From Cephalotus follicularis (taxonomy: Eukaryota > Streptophyta > Magnoliopsida > Oxalidales > Cephalotaceae): a DNA stretch of 64,000 bases. The translations under genes were made by a program, and so were the position numbers. Position 1 is the first letter of the stretch, and the number at the start of each line of letters is the position of its first letter. This document shows, piece by piece, positions 36,001 to 46,851 of the stretch. The notes under the pieces were generated by a model. The model worked only from the letters and a program-made list of their open reading frames with translations, did no database searches and was not told where the DNA came from. The stretch is taken from the NCBI GenBank assembly GCA_001972305.1, contig BDDD01001453.1:170385-234384 (forward strand), written 5' to 3'.

Positions 36001-38229
36001 CCTCTGAGATATAAAGATGTTTTTGCATGGTCGGCAGAGGAGGTCCATGGGATCAGCCAAGACGTAATGGTTCACAAACTAAGCGTGGACCCGGCCAGGC
36101 CCCCGACCAGACAAAAGAAGAGGAACTTTGCCCCAAGGCAGCAGGCAATAGCAGAGGAGGTGAGCAAGCTGTTGCAGGCAGGGTTCATAAGGGAAGTGCA
36201 CTACTCAGACTGGCTGGCGAATCCAGTGCTAGTCAAAAAAACAAATGGCAAATGGAGGATATGCATAGACTTCATAGACCTCAACAAAGCTTGCCCAAAG
36301 GATCACTTCCCTCTCCCAAAGATAGACCAGCTGGTGGATGCAACCTCGGGTTACAGAATATTAAGCTTCTTGGACGCCTACTCGGGATATAATCAAATTC
36401 CCATGTACAAGCCTGATGAGAACAAGACAGCGTTCATAACGGACCGAGGAATGTATTGCTACAAGGTTATGCCCTTCAGCTTGAAGAATGCAGGGGTCAC
36501 CTACCAGCGCCTGGTGAACAAAATTTTTGAGCCTCAGATTGGGAAGAATATGGAGGTGTACATAGACGACATGCACGTCAAAACCCCAGCCAGGAACCCC
36601 CACATAAAAGACTTGGAGGAGACGTTTGAGGTGCTGAGGAGGTATAATATGAAACTCAATCCCTCCAAATGCACGTTTGGGGTCACCTAGGGAAAGTTCC
36701 TCGGGTTCATGGTGTCTAGCAGAGGGATAGAGGCCAACCCAGAGAAGATCTCGGCAATTCAAAGCATGAGGCCTCCCCAAACCATCAGGGATGTCCAAAG
36801 ATTAAATGGGAAGATTGCAGCCCTGAGCAGGTTTGTGTCAAAGTCAGCAGAGAAGTGCCTTCCCTTCTTCAAAATACTTAGAGATCCCAAGGGATTCTCT
36901 TGGTCAGATGACTGTCAAGCAGCCTTCGACAAGTTGAAGGAATACTTGGCTTCCCCACCTCTGATCTCGAAACCCAAGGATGGGAAAGACTTGTATTTGT
37001 ACCTTGCGGCCACCTCGGGCGCAGTGAGTGCAGTGCTAGTCAGAGAAGAGGAAAAAGTTCAAAAGCCTGTATACTACGTGAGCAAGGCTCTGAACGATGC
37101 CGAGGGGAGGTACCCAGAGGTGGAGAAGTATCCCTATGCATTGATCATCTTGGCCAGAAAATTGAGGCCATATTTCCAAGCCCATACAATCAAGGTTCTG
37201 ACTGACAAACCACTCAAACAAGTTCTTGCCAAGCCTGACACCTCAGGCAGGTTAATCAAGTGGTCAGACGAGCTAGGCGAGTATGATGTGAAGTTCGAAG
37301 CCAGACCAGCAATCAAATCACAGGTACTGGCCGACTTTGTTGGAGATAATACACCTACAGAGTGTATGGAGGAGGACCCCTCCGAGAGCGAGAGGGGAAT
37401 TTGAAAATTATCCGTGGATGGTTCGTCCTGCCTCACTGGTAGTGGGGCAGGGTTAGTATTGACGAGTCCAGATGGTTGGACATTGGAGTATGCTCTGAAG
37501 TTTAAGTTTAAAGCTACAAATAACAAAGCTGAGTAGGAAGCTCTGATAGCTAGGCTGACGATTGCAAAGCACTTGGAGGTGCAAAAGATAGAAGCCTCCA
37601 GTGATTCTCAGCTAGTAGTTGGTTTGGCAAATGGGGAGTATGAGGCCAGAGAAGACCCTATGGTAAAATACTTATCCCATTTTCAGGGCATCAAGTCAGC
37701 ATTCAAAATTCTAAGGATTATGAAAGTACCCAGGGCAGAGAACCTCCGAGCAGACCAGTTATCAAAACTAGCCACGATAGAGGAGATGGAGAAGAATCAG
37801 ACCGTGCTAATAGATTACTTGGACAGACCCACCATCTCTGAAGTAGACGTGATGGACATAGATGTACCACAGGAGCCAAACTGGATGACTCCCTTTATCA
37901 ATTGGCTGTGGAACGGGATCCTGCCCGAGGACCCCGTGGAGGCGAGGAAGCTGGTCTACAGAGCAAATAGATTCCAGTTCCGAGATGGGATCCTCTACAA
38001 AAGATCTTTCTCATTTCCTTGGCTGAGGTGCTTGAACTCCTCAGAGGCCGATTATGCTCTAAGGGAGGTCCATGAAGGAATCTGTGGCAACCATACTGGG
38101 GGAAGGACATTGTCTCACAAGCTGTTGAGGCAAGGCTACTACTGGCCAACTATGCATCAAGATGCTATAGACATGGTAAGAAAGTGTGACAAGTGTCAGA
38201 GGAATGCGAACATAAGCAGAATACCTTCT
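36001..38229 (+). pseudogene. pol: Tat reverse transcriptase, RNase H and second RNase H
   Basis: One frame without indels. RT: KYKDVFAW-like start, RQQAIAEEVSKLLQAGFIRE, FLDAYSGYNQIPM and the catalytic YIDDMHVKT at about 36560-36586. Then comes the thumb (FGVT*GKFLGF), with TAG at 36688-36690. The first RNase H is at about 36950-37330 (YLYLAATSGAVSAVL, VLTDKPLKQVL). TGA at 37402-37404 and TAG at 37534-37536 fall at and inside the second, archaeal-like RNase H (LSVDGSSCLTGSGAGLVL, IEASSDSQLVVG). The integrase zinc domain then follows. Two tandem RNase H domains support Tat assignment. Stops make it dead, but the frame is otherwise complete. Confidence 0.9.
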
Positions 38230-39117
38230 TAACCTCTGACGTCTATCACGGCCCCATGGCCCTTTGCACAATGGGGAATGGACTTCGTCGGACCACTACC
38301 CATGGCTTCAGGTCAGAGGAAGTTTCTCATTGTAGCAGTGGACTACTTTACCAAGTGGGTGGAAGCAAAACCTCTAGCCACAATTACTGAGAAGAACACG
38401 GAGAGCTTCGTATGGAAGTCAATCATCTGTAGATTTGGAGTCCCGAGGACAATCGTCTCAGACAATGATAAACAGTTTGATTGCCAAGCCTTCCGTGATT
38501 TTTGCAAGGAATGGAGGATAGAGCATAGGCTTGCCTCAGTAGCCTACCCCCAAAGTAATGGTCAAGCCGAGGTGATCAACAGAGAAATCATCTCGGGTTT
38601 GAAGAAGCGCCTAGAAGACAGCAAAGGAAGATGGACAGAGGAGCTACCAAGTGTACTATGGGCATATAGAACCACTCCTCGGACAACAACTGGTAAGTCC
38701 CCATACAGCCTTTGTTTTGGAGCTGAAGCCATGATACCGGTGGAGATTGGAGTACAATCACCAAGAGTTGTACACTTTACTGAAGACAACAACGAAGAAG
38801 GTCTTAGGTGCCTCCTCGACCTAGTGGAAGAGCTTAGAGACAAGGCTGTGATTAGAGTTGCAGCCTACCAGTAGAGGGTAAGCCGCTACTATAACAAAAG
38901 GGTAAGCCCCAGACCACTAAGACAAGGAGATCTAGTCCTACGCAACTCTGCCATTGCAGATCCTACCGGTACCAGAGGAAAGCTAGCCCCTGCCTGGGAA
39001 GGGCCATACAAAATCAAAAGGGTCCTCCACCCAGGAACATTCAAACTTGAAACTTTGGGGGGTAGGGAGATTGCCAGAGCTTGGAATGCCGAGCATCTGA
39101 GGAAGTACTATCAATGA
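38044..39117 (+). pseudogene. int: Tat integrase with two in-frame stops
   Basis: The HHCC zinc domain begins with HEGICGNHTGGRTLSHKLLRQ and ends CDKCQRNANI, with TAA at 38230-38232. The catalytic core has WGMDFVGPLP (first Asp), FGVPRTIVSDNDKQF (second Asp) and YPQSNGQAEVINREI (Glu), a complete D,D-35-E set. TAG at 38872-38874 (AYQ*RVSRYYN) precedes the C-terminal LRQGDLVLRN and AWEGPYKIKRV region. The frame closes at TGA 39115-39117. It inserts the cDNA into the genome. It is in the same frame as RT. Confidence 0.9.
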
Positions 39118-40294
39118 TTGTAAGATGTTATAAATGAAGTTGAATTTTTCAAAATTTGTGTTCAATATCATAGTTCCAAGTTTTCAAGGGACCGGAGGTC
39201 CAATGTTCATGTCCTCAAACCTCTGAACAGCCACCGATCAGCTGCCTCAGTCTTTGCTTTATGCATCTCAGACTACGCCCCCAAGGGGGCACCTAGAGAT
39301 CCAAAGCTTTCTAAGTCTTACGAAGACTAACCCTCAAAAGAAAAACTAACACAAGCCGAGGTCTTAAACAGACCGAGGTAACATGCATCCGAGAAAGCAT
39401 TCAAGGATGCACCCACAGAAGCCTCCTTCTGAGGAGCATACAGAAGCCTCCTTCCGAGGAGCATACGAAGGCTTCCTTCCGAGGAAAACCCCTATACTCG
39501 TCAGCAAAGACTCCTTCCGAGGAGCGCACCCAAAGACTTCCAAGGAAGCACTAAGACTCCTAAGGGAGCAAACACTGGTCGACAATACCATAGGAACTTG
39601 TCCAACCAGACCTAAAGTCGTGACTTGAAAGGCGAATCCATGGAAACTCGCAACGATCAAGCTCGTCGGACTGAGCACTTTAATACAAGTGTCCCTAAGT
39701 GGACTGCAAGCTCAGCCGACCTGTCCTAAAACCTAATAGGTCAGACGATACTCTCCTCGGCAAACCCATAGGAACTTGTCCGAGCAGACAATCTGTGAGT
39801 ACAATAAAATTTTTGAAGACTGAGTTACAATTACTTAAGCACTTTTGAAGTAAAAGGGTCCTACGAGGACTGCCAAGCCTAAGTGACCTCGTCTATGAAG
39901 AGTTAGTGATTTGGGCTAAGTTAAAATTCCTAAGGGAATTACCAACATATGTATGTGTGCGCAAAGCTCAAACACAACGCAAGAAACCAACCAGAGGTAC
40001 GATCTGAGAATAGAAAAAATCTTTTATTAGTATTTTTGATAAATTATATAAGTGCTACCAAAGCAGTATTCAACAAGGATCGTTAAGTTTAAGTATGCGC
40101 TTCCTCAGAGGAGCCAGTAACTTGGGCAAAGCTAGAATTCCTAAGGGGATTCTTAACACGTTCATACACGCAGAGGTCAACCACACCATATAGAAATTAA
40201 AAGCAAAAGCAGAGAATGCAAAAAGTCTATCTTCTTTCATAAACTGAAAGTTTACAAGTACAAAAATTTACTAAGTACAAGTGAAGCTAAAAGA
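39118..40294. other. Spacer between pol and antisense gene
   Basis: Non-coding. A ~24-bp imperfect tandem repeat, gaagcctccttcygaggagc, lies at about 39418-39490, and related gaggagcg units follow to 39520. Long spacers here are usual in Tat elements. Confidence 0.65.
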
Positions 40295-42666
40295 CTAAAT
40301 GGTGGGAGGAGCATCAGGAGAAGGTTCGTCCTGCGGATTAGGGGGAACAAAAGGCCCAATTGGAGGAGGATGAGGAGTCACGAGGTCCGAGGTGGGAGCA
40401 AGTGAAGATGAGGCCATAGCAGGATCCAACAAAGGAATGGTCACCACGGGTGACCCATCTCCTCCAGCCTCACTCCCTTGGCCAGCACCTCTTTCCAAGG
40501 CCTCCTCGGCCCTCACCTCCTCGGTTTCATACCCATCAGGATAGTAGTCGAAAGCCTTGGTAGCTGAGCAGTAGGCGACCTCATCCAAGGGAACCTCTGG
40601 ATGCAGAGCCTTGACCCAGTTCTTGCAAGTGTAGAACCCCTGACGATAGTACTCGGCAGATTCCTTGAAGACTTTATCGCCAAAGGCTTCTGAAGCTTTG
40701 TAATCCTCCATGGAGGCTTCCACCAAGCTTTGGAACTCATCCGAGGACTGGAACTCTGCCAGGGCGTCCGCCACTGCCTTGGCCTGCAACTCCTCCTGCT
40801 TCTTGACGAACTCCTCATGCTTTTTCTGCAGAGTCTGGTACTGATCGCTAACCTTGGAGAGGTCCTTTATCAATTGGTCCTTCTCCAAGACAGCTTTGTT
40901 CCTTTCCTCCACAGCAGACTCCTGGGCCTTGAGGACTTCCTCAAGTTGAGCTTTGGCGATCCGAGAAGTCTCCATCTCCACCATCAGCTCCTCCCTTGCC
41001 TTGTCATACCTCTCCAAAATAATCGAGAAGTTCTCGACCAAGAGGTGATGGTCATTCAGAGCCTGCAAAGAGGACGCGGATGAGAACAGGAAGCACGTAA
41101 GAATGTAAAGCATGCAGCAAGAGGATCACACTTTACCTCGAAATGGCTCCGCAAAGAGTTATGGATTAAGTCTTTGTTGGACCAATCCTTCCTCTCCTTC
41201 AGCTCGTCCGGGAAGAGGCAGAGAGAACTAAGGGCGAATGGCACCCCTTGTGTATCCAGGCTGGAGGAGCCATTCCCAACCCCCTCCAACTCTTCGATCA
41301 TCCTCTCCACGTCCCGAGGAGGAGGCAGGATGATGGGGCTGTTTGAGGTCCGGCCGAGAATAGAATCCAACTCGGTCTCGGACATATATTTCCCCTTCTT
41401 GCTTGGGGGACGAAGAGGAGAGCCAGAGGAACGCCCTCCAGCGGGACGCTTGGATCCCTTCTCCTTCGCTGCCGCTGCAGCCTTTTTCATTTGTTTGGCC
41501 CCCTCAGCGGCGGCCTTTGCCCTCTGTTTGCCCCCCTCGGCAGCAGCTTTCTCTTTCTATTTGGCTGCTTCCGCGGTAGCCTTTTGCTTGTCTGCTTCAG
41601 CAGAGGAAGGCTTGGCGATCCTAGTAGTGCCAAAGAGAGCATCAAATCCTCGCCGTGAAGCCATTGCTACACCAAAAAAAAAGGAGAGTTAAGAAAGTCA
41701 TTAACATGAAATGGAACAGTAAGACAACAGAAGAAATACAAGGACAAGAAATTGGAGGAGACAAAGGCTTTATACAGTTTTCCCCCATCTCTTGGGGTAT
41801 AGATTTGTCTGGGGATCCCCCACCCCCTGTGGTGTCCTCGACCTCTGCCGAGTATGATCCTTGGATGAGAACTACACTCAGCCCGACTCGGATCAGACGA
41901 TCCTCGACCACGGTAGAGTTCACCTCCTCGGACTCCAAGTGCAAGAGTTTGTCGAAGTCAATGTTCTCGGCCGTTGTCAATGGGGATCTTCTGTTGAAGC
42001 GTGTAGTTTGCATGGAATCACACCAGACAGTGGGGTGAACCCCTCAAATTTCGTTATGAGGAAGTATCTCCTCCTCCAATTTTTGATGGATTTGGTGGGA
42101 TTGAGGAGAAGTTTCTTTATACCAGGACGCGACTTGAAGAAATAGCCACGTTTCCCCGGTGAGGCCGAGATGACGTGGAATTGTTTAAACAATCCCACTG
42201 TTGCGGTCACCTCGGACTCCAGACACCTAACTAAGAAACCTATGATAAAACTCCAAGATTGGGATTGGAGAAGAGAAGGGTGGAGATGAAACGTCTCCAA
42301 GACCGAGAGAGCGAAAGAGGGCACCGGGACCCTCAGACCATGAGAGAGAGCACCTTCGAAGACAGCGAAGAGGCCCTCTCTACTCTCCGTGACCATCCGA
42401 GGATCCGAGGGGAGACCAAATCTCAACCCAGGAGGGAAATTGTACTTGTGAGAGAGTGCAAGCACCTCATCGAGAGAAAGAGCGCTGAGATCAAAGCAAT
42501 CAGGGGCAGGGATGTCAGCCTCAGTGACGGGAACAGCAGGGTCACCCACCGCAGCCCCCAGGCTACCCTCGGAGGGAAGGGGACTTTCGGCGGTGGGAAC
42601 TACCATAGCAAGGGGTTCAACTTCTAGTGGAGGAGAAACCCTAGCAGTCAGTTTGGTTCTGGCCAT
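40295..42666 (-). pseudogene. Antisense spliced gene of the Tat element, Transposase_28-like, H3-tail-like N-terminus
   Basis: Gene model on the minus strand: ATG at 42666 directly after a 3' splice site (CACAG); a coding exon to about 41840; an intron ending at 41667 (pyrimidine tract then TAG); an exon 41666-41137; a 74-bp GT-AG intron 41136-41063 in phase 0; a last exon 41062-40295. The first part (MARTKLTARVSPP, then FEGALSHGLRVPVPSFALSV and SIKNWRRRYFLIT) resembles the 'putative gypsy-type transposon' domain PF04195 by eye. The middle is an Ala/Lys repeat (KAAAEGAKQMKKAAAAAKEK), and the last exon is a long coiled coil (YDKAREELMVEMETSR...). Lesions are a frameshift near 42010 and TAG at 41557-41559. 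Such antisense ORFs are known in Tat elements. Its role is unknown; a DNA- or chromatin-bound accessory factor is a guess. Confidence 0.75.
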
Positions 42667-42746
42667 CTGTGTGGACAAAAGAAAAAGGAGAAGAGGATAG
42701 GGAAGACTCAGGTATAGCCTAGAGTGACGAGAAGCGAGTAACTTAC
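42667..42746 (-). other. 5'UTR intron of antisense gene (80 bp)
   Basis: The donor is TTTTG|GTAAGT (plus 42741-42746 reads acttac). The acceptor is a C/T-rich tract then CACAG immediately before ATGGCC. Both match plant consensus well. The leader exon upstream (about 42747-42845) has no ATG on the minus strand, consistent with an untranslated exon. Confidence 0.7.
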
Positions 42747-42870
42747 CAAAACCTTGGATGAAAAAGTTGCAGGAAGATGAAGATTGAAGGTACTGAAGAT
42801 CTCAGGAGCTCTCAAAGATATTGAAAAGAAGTTGGAAGGCGTAAAAGGTTGGCTCAGCGAAATAGGGATC

Positions 42871-42878
42871 CTTTTATA
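42871..42878 (-). promoter_or_regulatory. TATA box of the antisense gene
   Basis: The minus strand reads CTATAAAAGG here. Initiation about 30 bp downstream (near 42845) gives a short leader, then the intron at 42746-42667 and the ATG at 42666. It lies between the gene and the 3' LTR, so transcription would run opposite to the element. Confidence 0.6.
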
Positions 42879-43261
42879 GGCCATAGCTTGGATCCTGGCC
42901 CTCCACCTAGCATAGATCCAACGGTTGAGAAGTGAACTGACAGATTGGGCGCGGGAGACGAAGGGACAGAGGCGGGAAACGCTCTGCTTATGCCAGGTAT
43001 AAGTTGTGTTCAATACGCTACTTAAATGCAAATGATTTGGGCTCGTAGCACGAGGCCCTTGGGCTGAGGAGAGCCAGGCAGGGGCCAGTTTCGATCCTCT
43101 GCCAAGACGAGATTGCTTACATGCCAGAGAATCCCTAAGGGTCGTCCTATTGGGCCTCAACCCTTTCACATATGGAAGAGCTCACGTAACGTTCCCAAGA
43201 GTTCAGCCCGAGCCAAGGCTCTCAACTCTGCTCCTCCTCCTCTGACCACGGTCAGAGAAGA

Positions 43262-43275
43262 AGGACCAGGGGGGC
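43262..43275 (+). other. Polypurine tract of Tat element
   Basis: AGGACCAGGGGGGC lies just before the 3' LTR at 43279. It is purine-rich but broken by CC. Confidence 0.65.
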
Positions 43276-43278
43276 ATA

Positions 43279-44126
43279 TGATATTGGAAAAATTGAATCA
43301 TACTGAGAATGACACGTGTCCTCTGTAGACACAGCCAAGTGTCCAAGGTTTCAAAGTTTGTACGGATACCAGTCAGAGGAGGCTTATCAAGCCCTGGGAG
43401 GAGAAGCAGATGGAGACATCCTTCTCGGCATCAGTGCCGAGGAACTCCCCATTAGTGGTGTAGTAGAATCCACCCTCCTCGGTATAAGTGTCGAGGACCC
43501 AGCCAAAGGTCTTCCTCCTCAACTACACTATATCAGTTACCTTCCTCGGCAGTTTGGCAGAGGACCTACTACTTCAGGCGCCAGCCCTAACAGAAGCCAT
43601 GGAACTTGAAGACCTTAAAGAAGATGAATGACCGGAAGTCTTTTTCTCCTCGTCCTCGGCAGGACGAGACCATAAAACCAACCTACTTTCCAGGGATTTA
43701 ACTTCCCTAAATATGGAAGATAAGATACAGTTAACTACCCACAAGGAAAGTAGCGACAAATCAGGTGGAGATGAGGGAAATCCCGAGATCCTCGGCATTT
43801 CCTTAGGGGACAGCTATCACCTCCGCATTTCACGCTCAGACAGTTACAAACCAGCCCTATAAATACAAGAATCAAACACATATCTTAGGTCAGCCATTTT
43901 TACTCTCAAAAGAACCTTGTTTTCACTGTGCAAAGGCCTAACTTGAGCGTCGGAGTGTCCCCGGGAGAACAACCTCCTAGACCTTCAACGTATTTGTTCC
44001 TCCGTGCAGGGAAAGTATTAACAGCCATTTTCTACCTTATCCTCGGAGCATAGAACCAGCGTTTCCATAAACAAATCAAGCTCTTACACGTGGGGTACTG
44101 TTGAGGAAAGGATTTTTGCATCAACA
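43279..44126 (+). repeat. 3' LTR of Tat element (848 bp)
   Basis: Starts TGATATTGG and ends GCATCAACA, followed by CCCAC. TATAAATA lies at 43858-43865. It lacks the 27-bp segment of the 5' copy. Confidence 0.92.
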
Positions 44127-44131
44127 CCCAC

Positions 44132-45600
44132 AAAGCAGCTAAAATCTAGCAACCCTGTCAAAGGGCACCTACAAATAACCACGACAACATCCTCTCATAA
44201 GTCCAACACAGAAGATTGTTTCCTCAAGCTATCTAACAGTCAACACATCAACCAAAACCCAAAATCATCTAATCCGAAAAACCCCAAACACACAATCTCC
44301 ACACAATCATCACACCCACCCAGCCCGAGCCACCGGGTTCTCATGTCAACAACAAGCATTGCAACCTCCCTTGCCACTGCAATAGAAGAAGAATCATACC
44401 ACACCAACCAAACTAGCCCCTTCCAAACACAACTTGCAATCTCCAATTCTGAGCCACTCACGACCACTACAATTTCTTCTGGATCAAATTCGGTGGTCCT
44501 TGGTGTGCCTTAGGATTGTCCTTCAGGTGTTTTCTTTGTGAGGTTTTTGAAGTTTTGTTGTGTGGAGCTACATATGGGTTTGTTCTTTGATAGGTTTTGA
44601 GTGGCCTGCCCCTTGAATGCTTGTGGGTTGTTGAGACTGATTGAGGGACAGAGTGATAAGGGAGCCAGAGAATGAAAAGACGAAGCTCCCGTTTGGTATT
44701 ACGTTTAGTCCACCAAATGTGCTTTTCCTTAACGCTATAACAAAAAAAAAACATTTGGTAATAAATATCAAAATCACTTCCTTCCCAAATCACGTTTTTT
44801 TAGAGCCTGAGACGCGCTTTTGTTTAACATAGCAATTTACTGTGTTGGAAAAACGCAGATTTCTCAACGCAATCTCTCCCCCTACAATGAAAATGCCTAA
44901 TCTCTTACCGCCTCACTCTCATCATCTCTCAACTACCTTATCTCTGTTCCAACAAAAAAAAAATCAAAGTCATATGCAACAAAACCAAAAATAAAGTCAG
45001 TAGAATGCTTTGAGGATCCAATCGCGTGGTTGACGATTTCGGTTCAAATGTTGTGAGTTTGGTTTTGGTTGATTTGGGTATGGAGGCAGTGAAGGATATG
45101 GTGTGGGTTTGAAGCTCGGGTTGACTATGGCAGTGGTATTTTAACAGGTATGTAATTGAGTTGTTCTTTTGGAGTGTTTGAATGCGAATTCATGGTGATT
45201 TTGGTCAGTTGGTTCGGTTTCATTCACGGAGGCTGTGGGTTTTGGTTTCGTGGCCTTGTGTTTTGGTGAAGGCATTGTGGTGCGATGGTGATGTCGGGAG
45301 TGTCATGGGTTTCGATTCGTTCGATTTTATTTTTTGTTTTTTATTTCGTTTGAGTTGTGGGTATGGCTCTGTATTGGTTGTTGATTTTGGGTATGGTGGT
45401 TTGTTAACAGACCTTGGTGGTGTACTGTATGGTATAATTTGTTTGTTCTTGTGTTCGATTCTTGTTATTTGTTGATGATTTTTAGGTCGTTTGTGTCGTT
45501 GGATTACAGGTTTGGGATGTGGCCTATGGGTGTGTTATTTTACTGGTGCTTGTGTTGAAGGATTTGTGTAGGTGGTAATGGCTATCCTGGGTTTCAGTTA
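44132..45600. other. Unclassified strand-biased sequence
   Basis: 44132-44470 is A/C-rich on the plus strand. From about 44480 the bias flips, and 45000-45560 is strongly G/T-rich. The frames here (for example minus 44240-44467 and plus 45182-45475) are skew artefacts with no recognisable domain. I recognise no family. Confidence 0.4.
44691..44830. repeat. Possible left end of a DNA transposon or MITE
   Basis: GTTTGGTATTACG... with AAATGTGCTTTT resembles the inverted start of 48073-48108. An internal short palindrome (accaaatg...catttggt) is present. No convincing target-site duplication was found. Confidence 0.3.
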
Positions 45601-46101
45601 ACGACAGATTGGTGCTCTGTTTCGTGGATGATCATGATATACAAGTAACTGTAACAAAGAAAGCGCACACACATTTGGTAATTTTGTGTATAAGATTACA
45701 AGTGGACTTGTGACATGCTGTACTTATACTTGCAATAATGATTAATGGCATGATAACTAGAGAAATACTTAAAGACACGAAAAATACGAGAAGCAGAGGA
45801 GGCAGCTCATAGGTCAAGAATCACAAAGGTTATTGCTTGTCCTGTTTGATAATAATTATTTGTTTGCATGTCAACAGCTTAAATTAATAGTCATGGATTG
45901 GTACAGGTGTAGCCCATTCCCTGCAAAGTCTAGTTATGGCTAGTGCTGGCAGTGATGCTCCTGGTGGGGCTATCCTGTTCTGAAGCCTTGGCTATACAAA
46001 CAGCAATGTTGGTCTCGATTATATTGGACAATATAATTACAATTCTCAGATACCTTACACTTGGTGTACTCAAAATATTTGATTGTTTTTTGTGTTTCTA
46101 G

Positions 46102-46851
46102 GATGATGATGAATTGAAAAAGAAGATGAGGCCTTTTCTTTCACAGTTGTTCTCTCCCATCTTACTGAAGGTGGTAGACCATATTTAACTATAATTCAGC
46201 AAGACTAACATATACTGACAAGTGTCACCATGCTAATTTTGCAGGCATTTACCATCACGTTTTTTGGTGAATAGGGTGACAAGTGCCAGGTAAGCACTAA
46301 TCAGTGCCCCAATAATAGCATAGATCTACATATATTATTGCATAACATCATTGAATTCCTCATGGCTTTTTCGTCTTGCTGAGTTCAGCTAGCTACAATT
46401 GGTTTGGCCGCAGACGAAAACCCATTCGGTGTGATTCTTGGTGGAGTTCTGTAAGTTCGGCTAATTAATCTTTTTGTGTACACATTCGAGTCGCGTTATT
46501 TCACCATTGTTTTGAGCTACCATGCATGTCTTATATATATTTTCTTTTCGATGTGTTACTAATTACGTGTTTGTTTTTCAGAGGTCACGCATTATGTACT
46601 ACAGCTGCTGTCTTTGGAGGAAAAAGCTTGGCATCTCAGATTTCTGAAAAAATGGTAAATATGGATTAGTATATATTGGTGTTGGGCCTGTTGGCTGATT
46701 ACAATATGCTTTACTCATCACTTTGATAAGCATTTCTTAGAATGGATGTCTTTACTATTTTGATGCAGATTGCACTATATCAGGTGGGGTTCTTTTCATT
46801 GTTTTTGGAATCCAATCCTTCCTCTCCACTATTGAGTCATGGTGGCCATGA
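46102..46851 (+). pseudogene. GDT1-like (UPF0016) gene fragment, C-terminal half, inactivated
   Basis: Five exons with GT-AG introns fit the plant GDT1-like proteins, membrane cation (Mn/Ca) transporters of the UPF0016 family. Exons: 46102-46170 (DDDELKKKMRPFLSQLFSP), 46245-46289 (AFTITFFGE*GDKCQ), 46389-46450 (LATIGLAADENPFGVILGG), 46582-46654 (HALCTTAAVFGGKSLASQ) and 46769-46851. The Trp of the conserved E-W-G-D-K-S motif is TAG at 46272-46274, and the Ser is Cys. In the last exon two extra bases near 46778 break the frame of the expected IALSGGVLFIVFG text. The N-terminal half with the first ExGD motif is absent. Retained introns show a DNA-level copy, not a processed one. Confidence 0.88.

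Larger units (their letters stand above)
32555..44126 (+). mobile_element. Tat-type Ty3/gypsy retrotransposon with antisense gene (11.6 kb)
   Basis: LTRs of 876 and 848 bp and perfect CCCAC duplications (32550-32554, 44127-44131) bound it. The order is primer site, gag, protease, RT, RNase H, second RNase H, integrase, a 1.2 kb spacer, an antisense spliced gene, a polypurine tract and the 3' LTR. The second RNase H and the extra ORF between pol and the LTR are hallmarks of the Tat/Ogre group. The LTRs differ by a few percent by eye, plus a 27-bp segment (about 32780-32806) present only in the 5' LTR. All sense frames carry stops or frameshifts. Confidence 0.93.

Noticed and set aside
40730-41083. 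Plus-strand ORF of 117 codons
   Set aside because: It is the mirror of the antisense coiled-coil exon, which has splice sites and compositional support on the minus strand.
42259-42627. Plus-strand ORF of 122 codons
   Set aside because: Shadow of the Transposase_28-like exon on the minus strand.
45182-45475. 97-codon hydrophobic ORF
   Set aside because: Explained by G/T-rich skew; no domain, no homologous neighbour.
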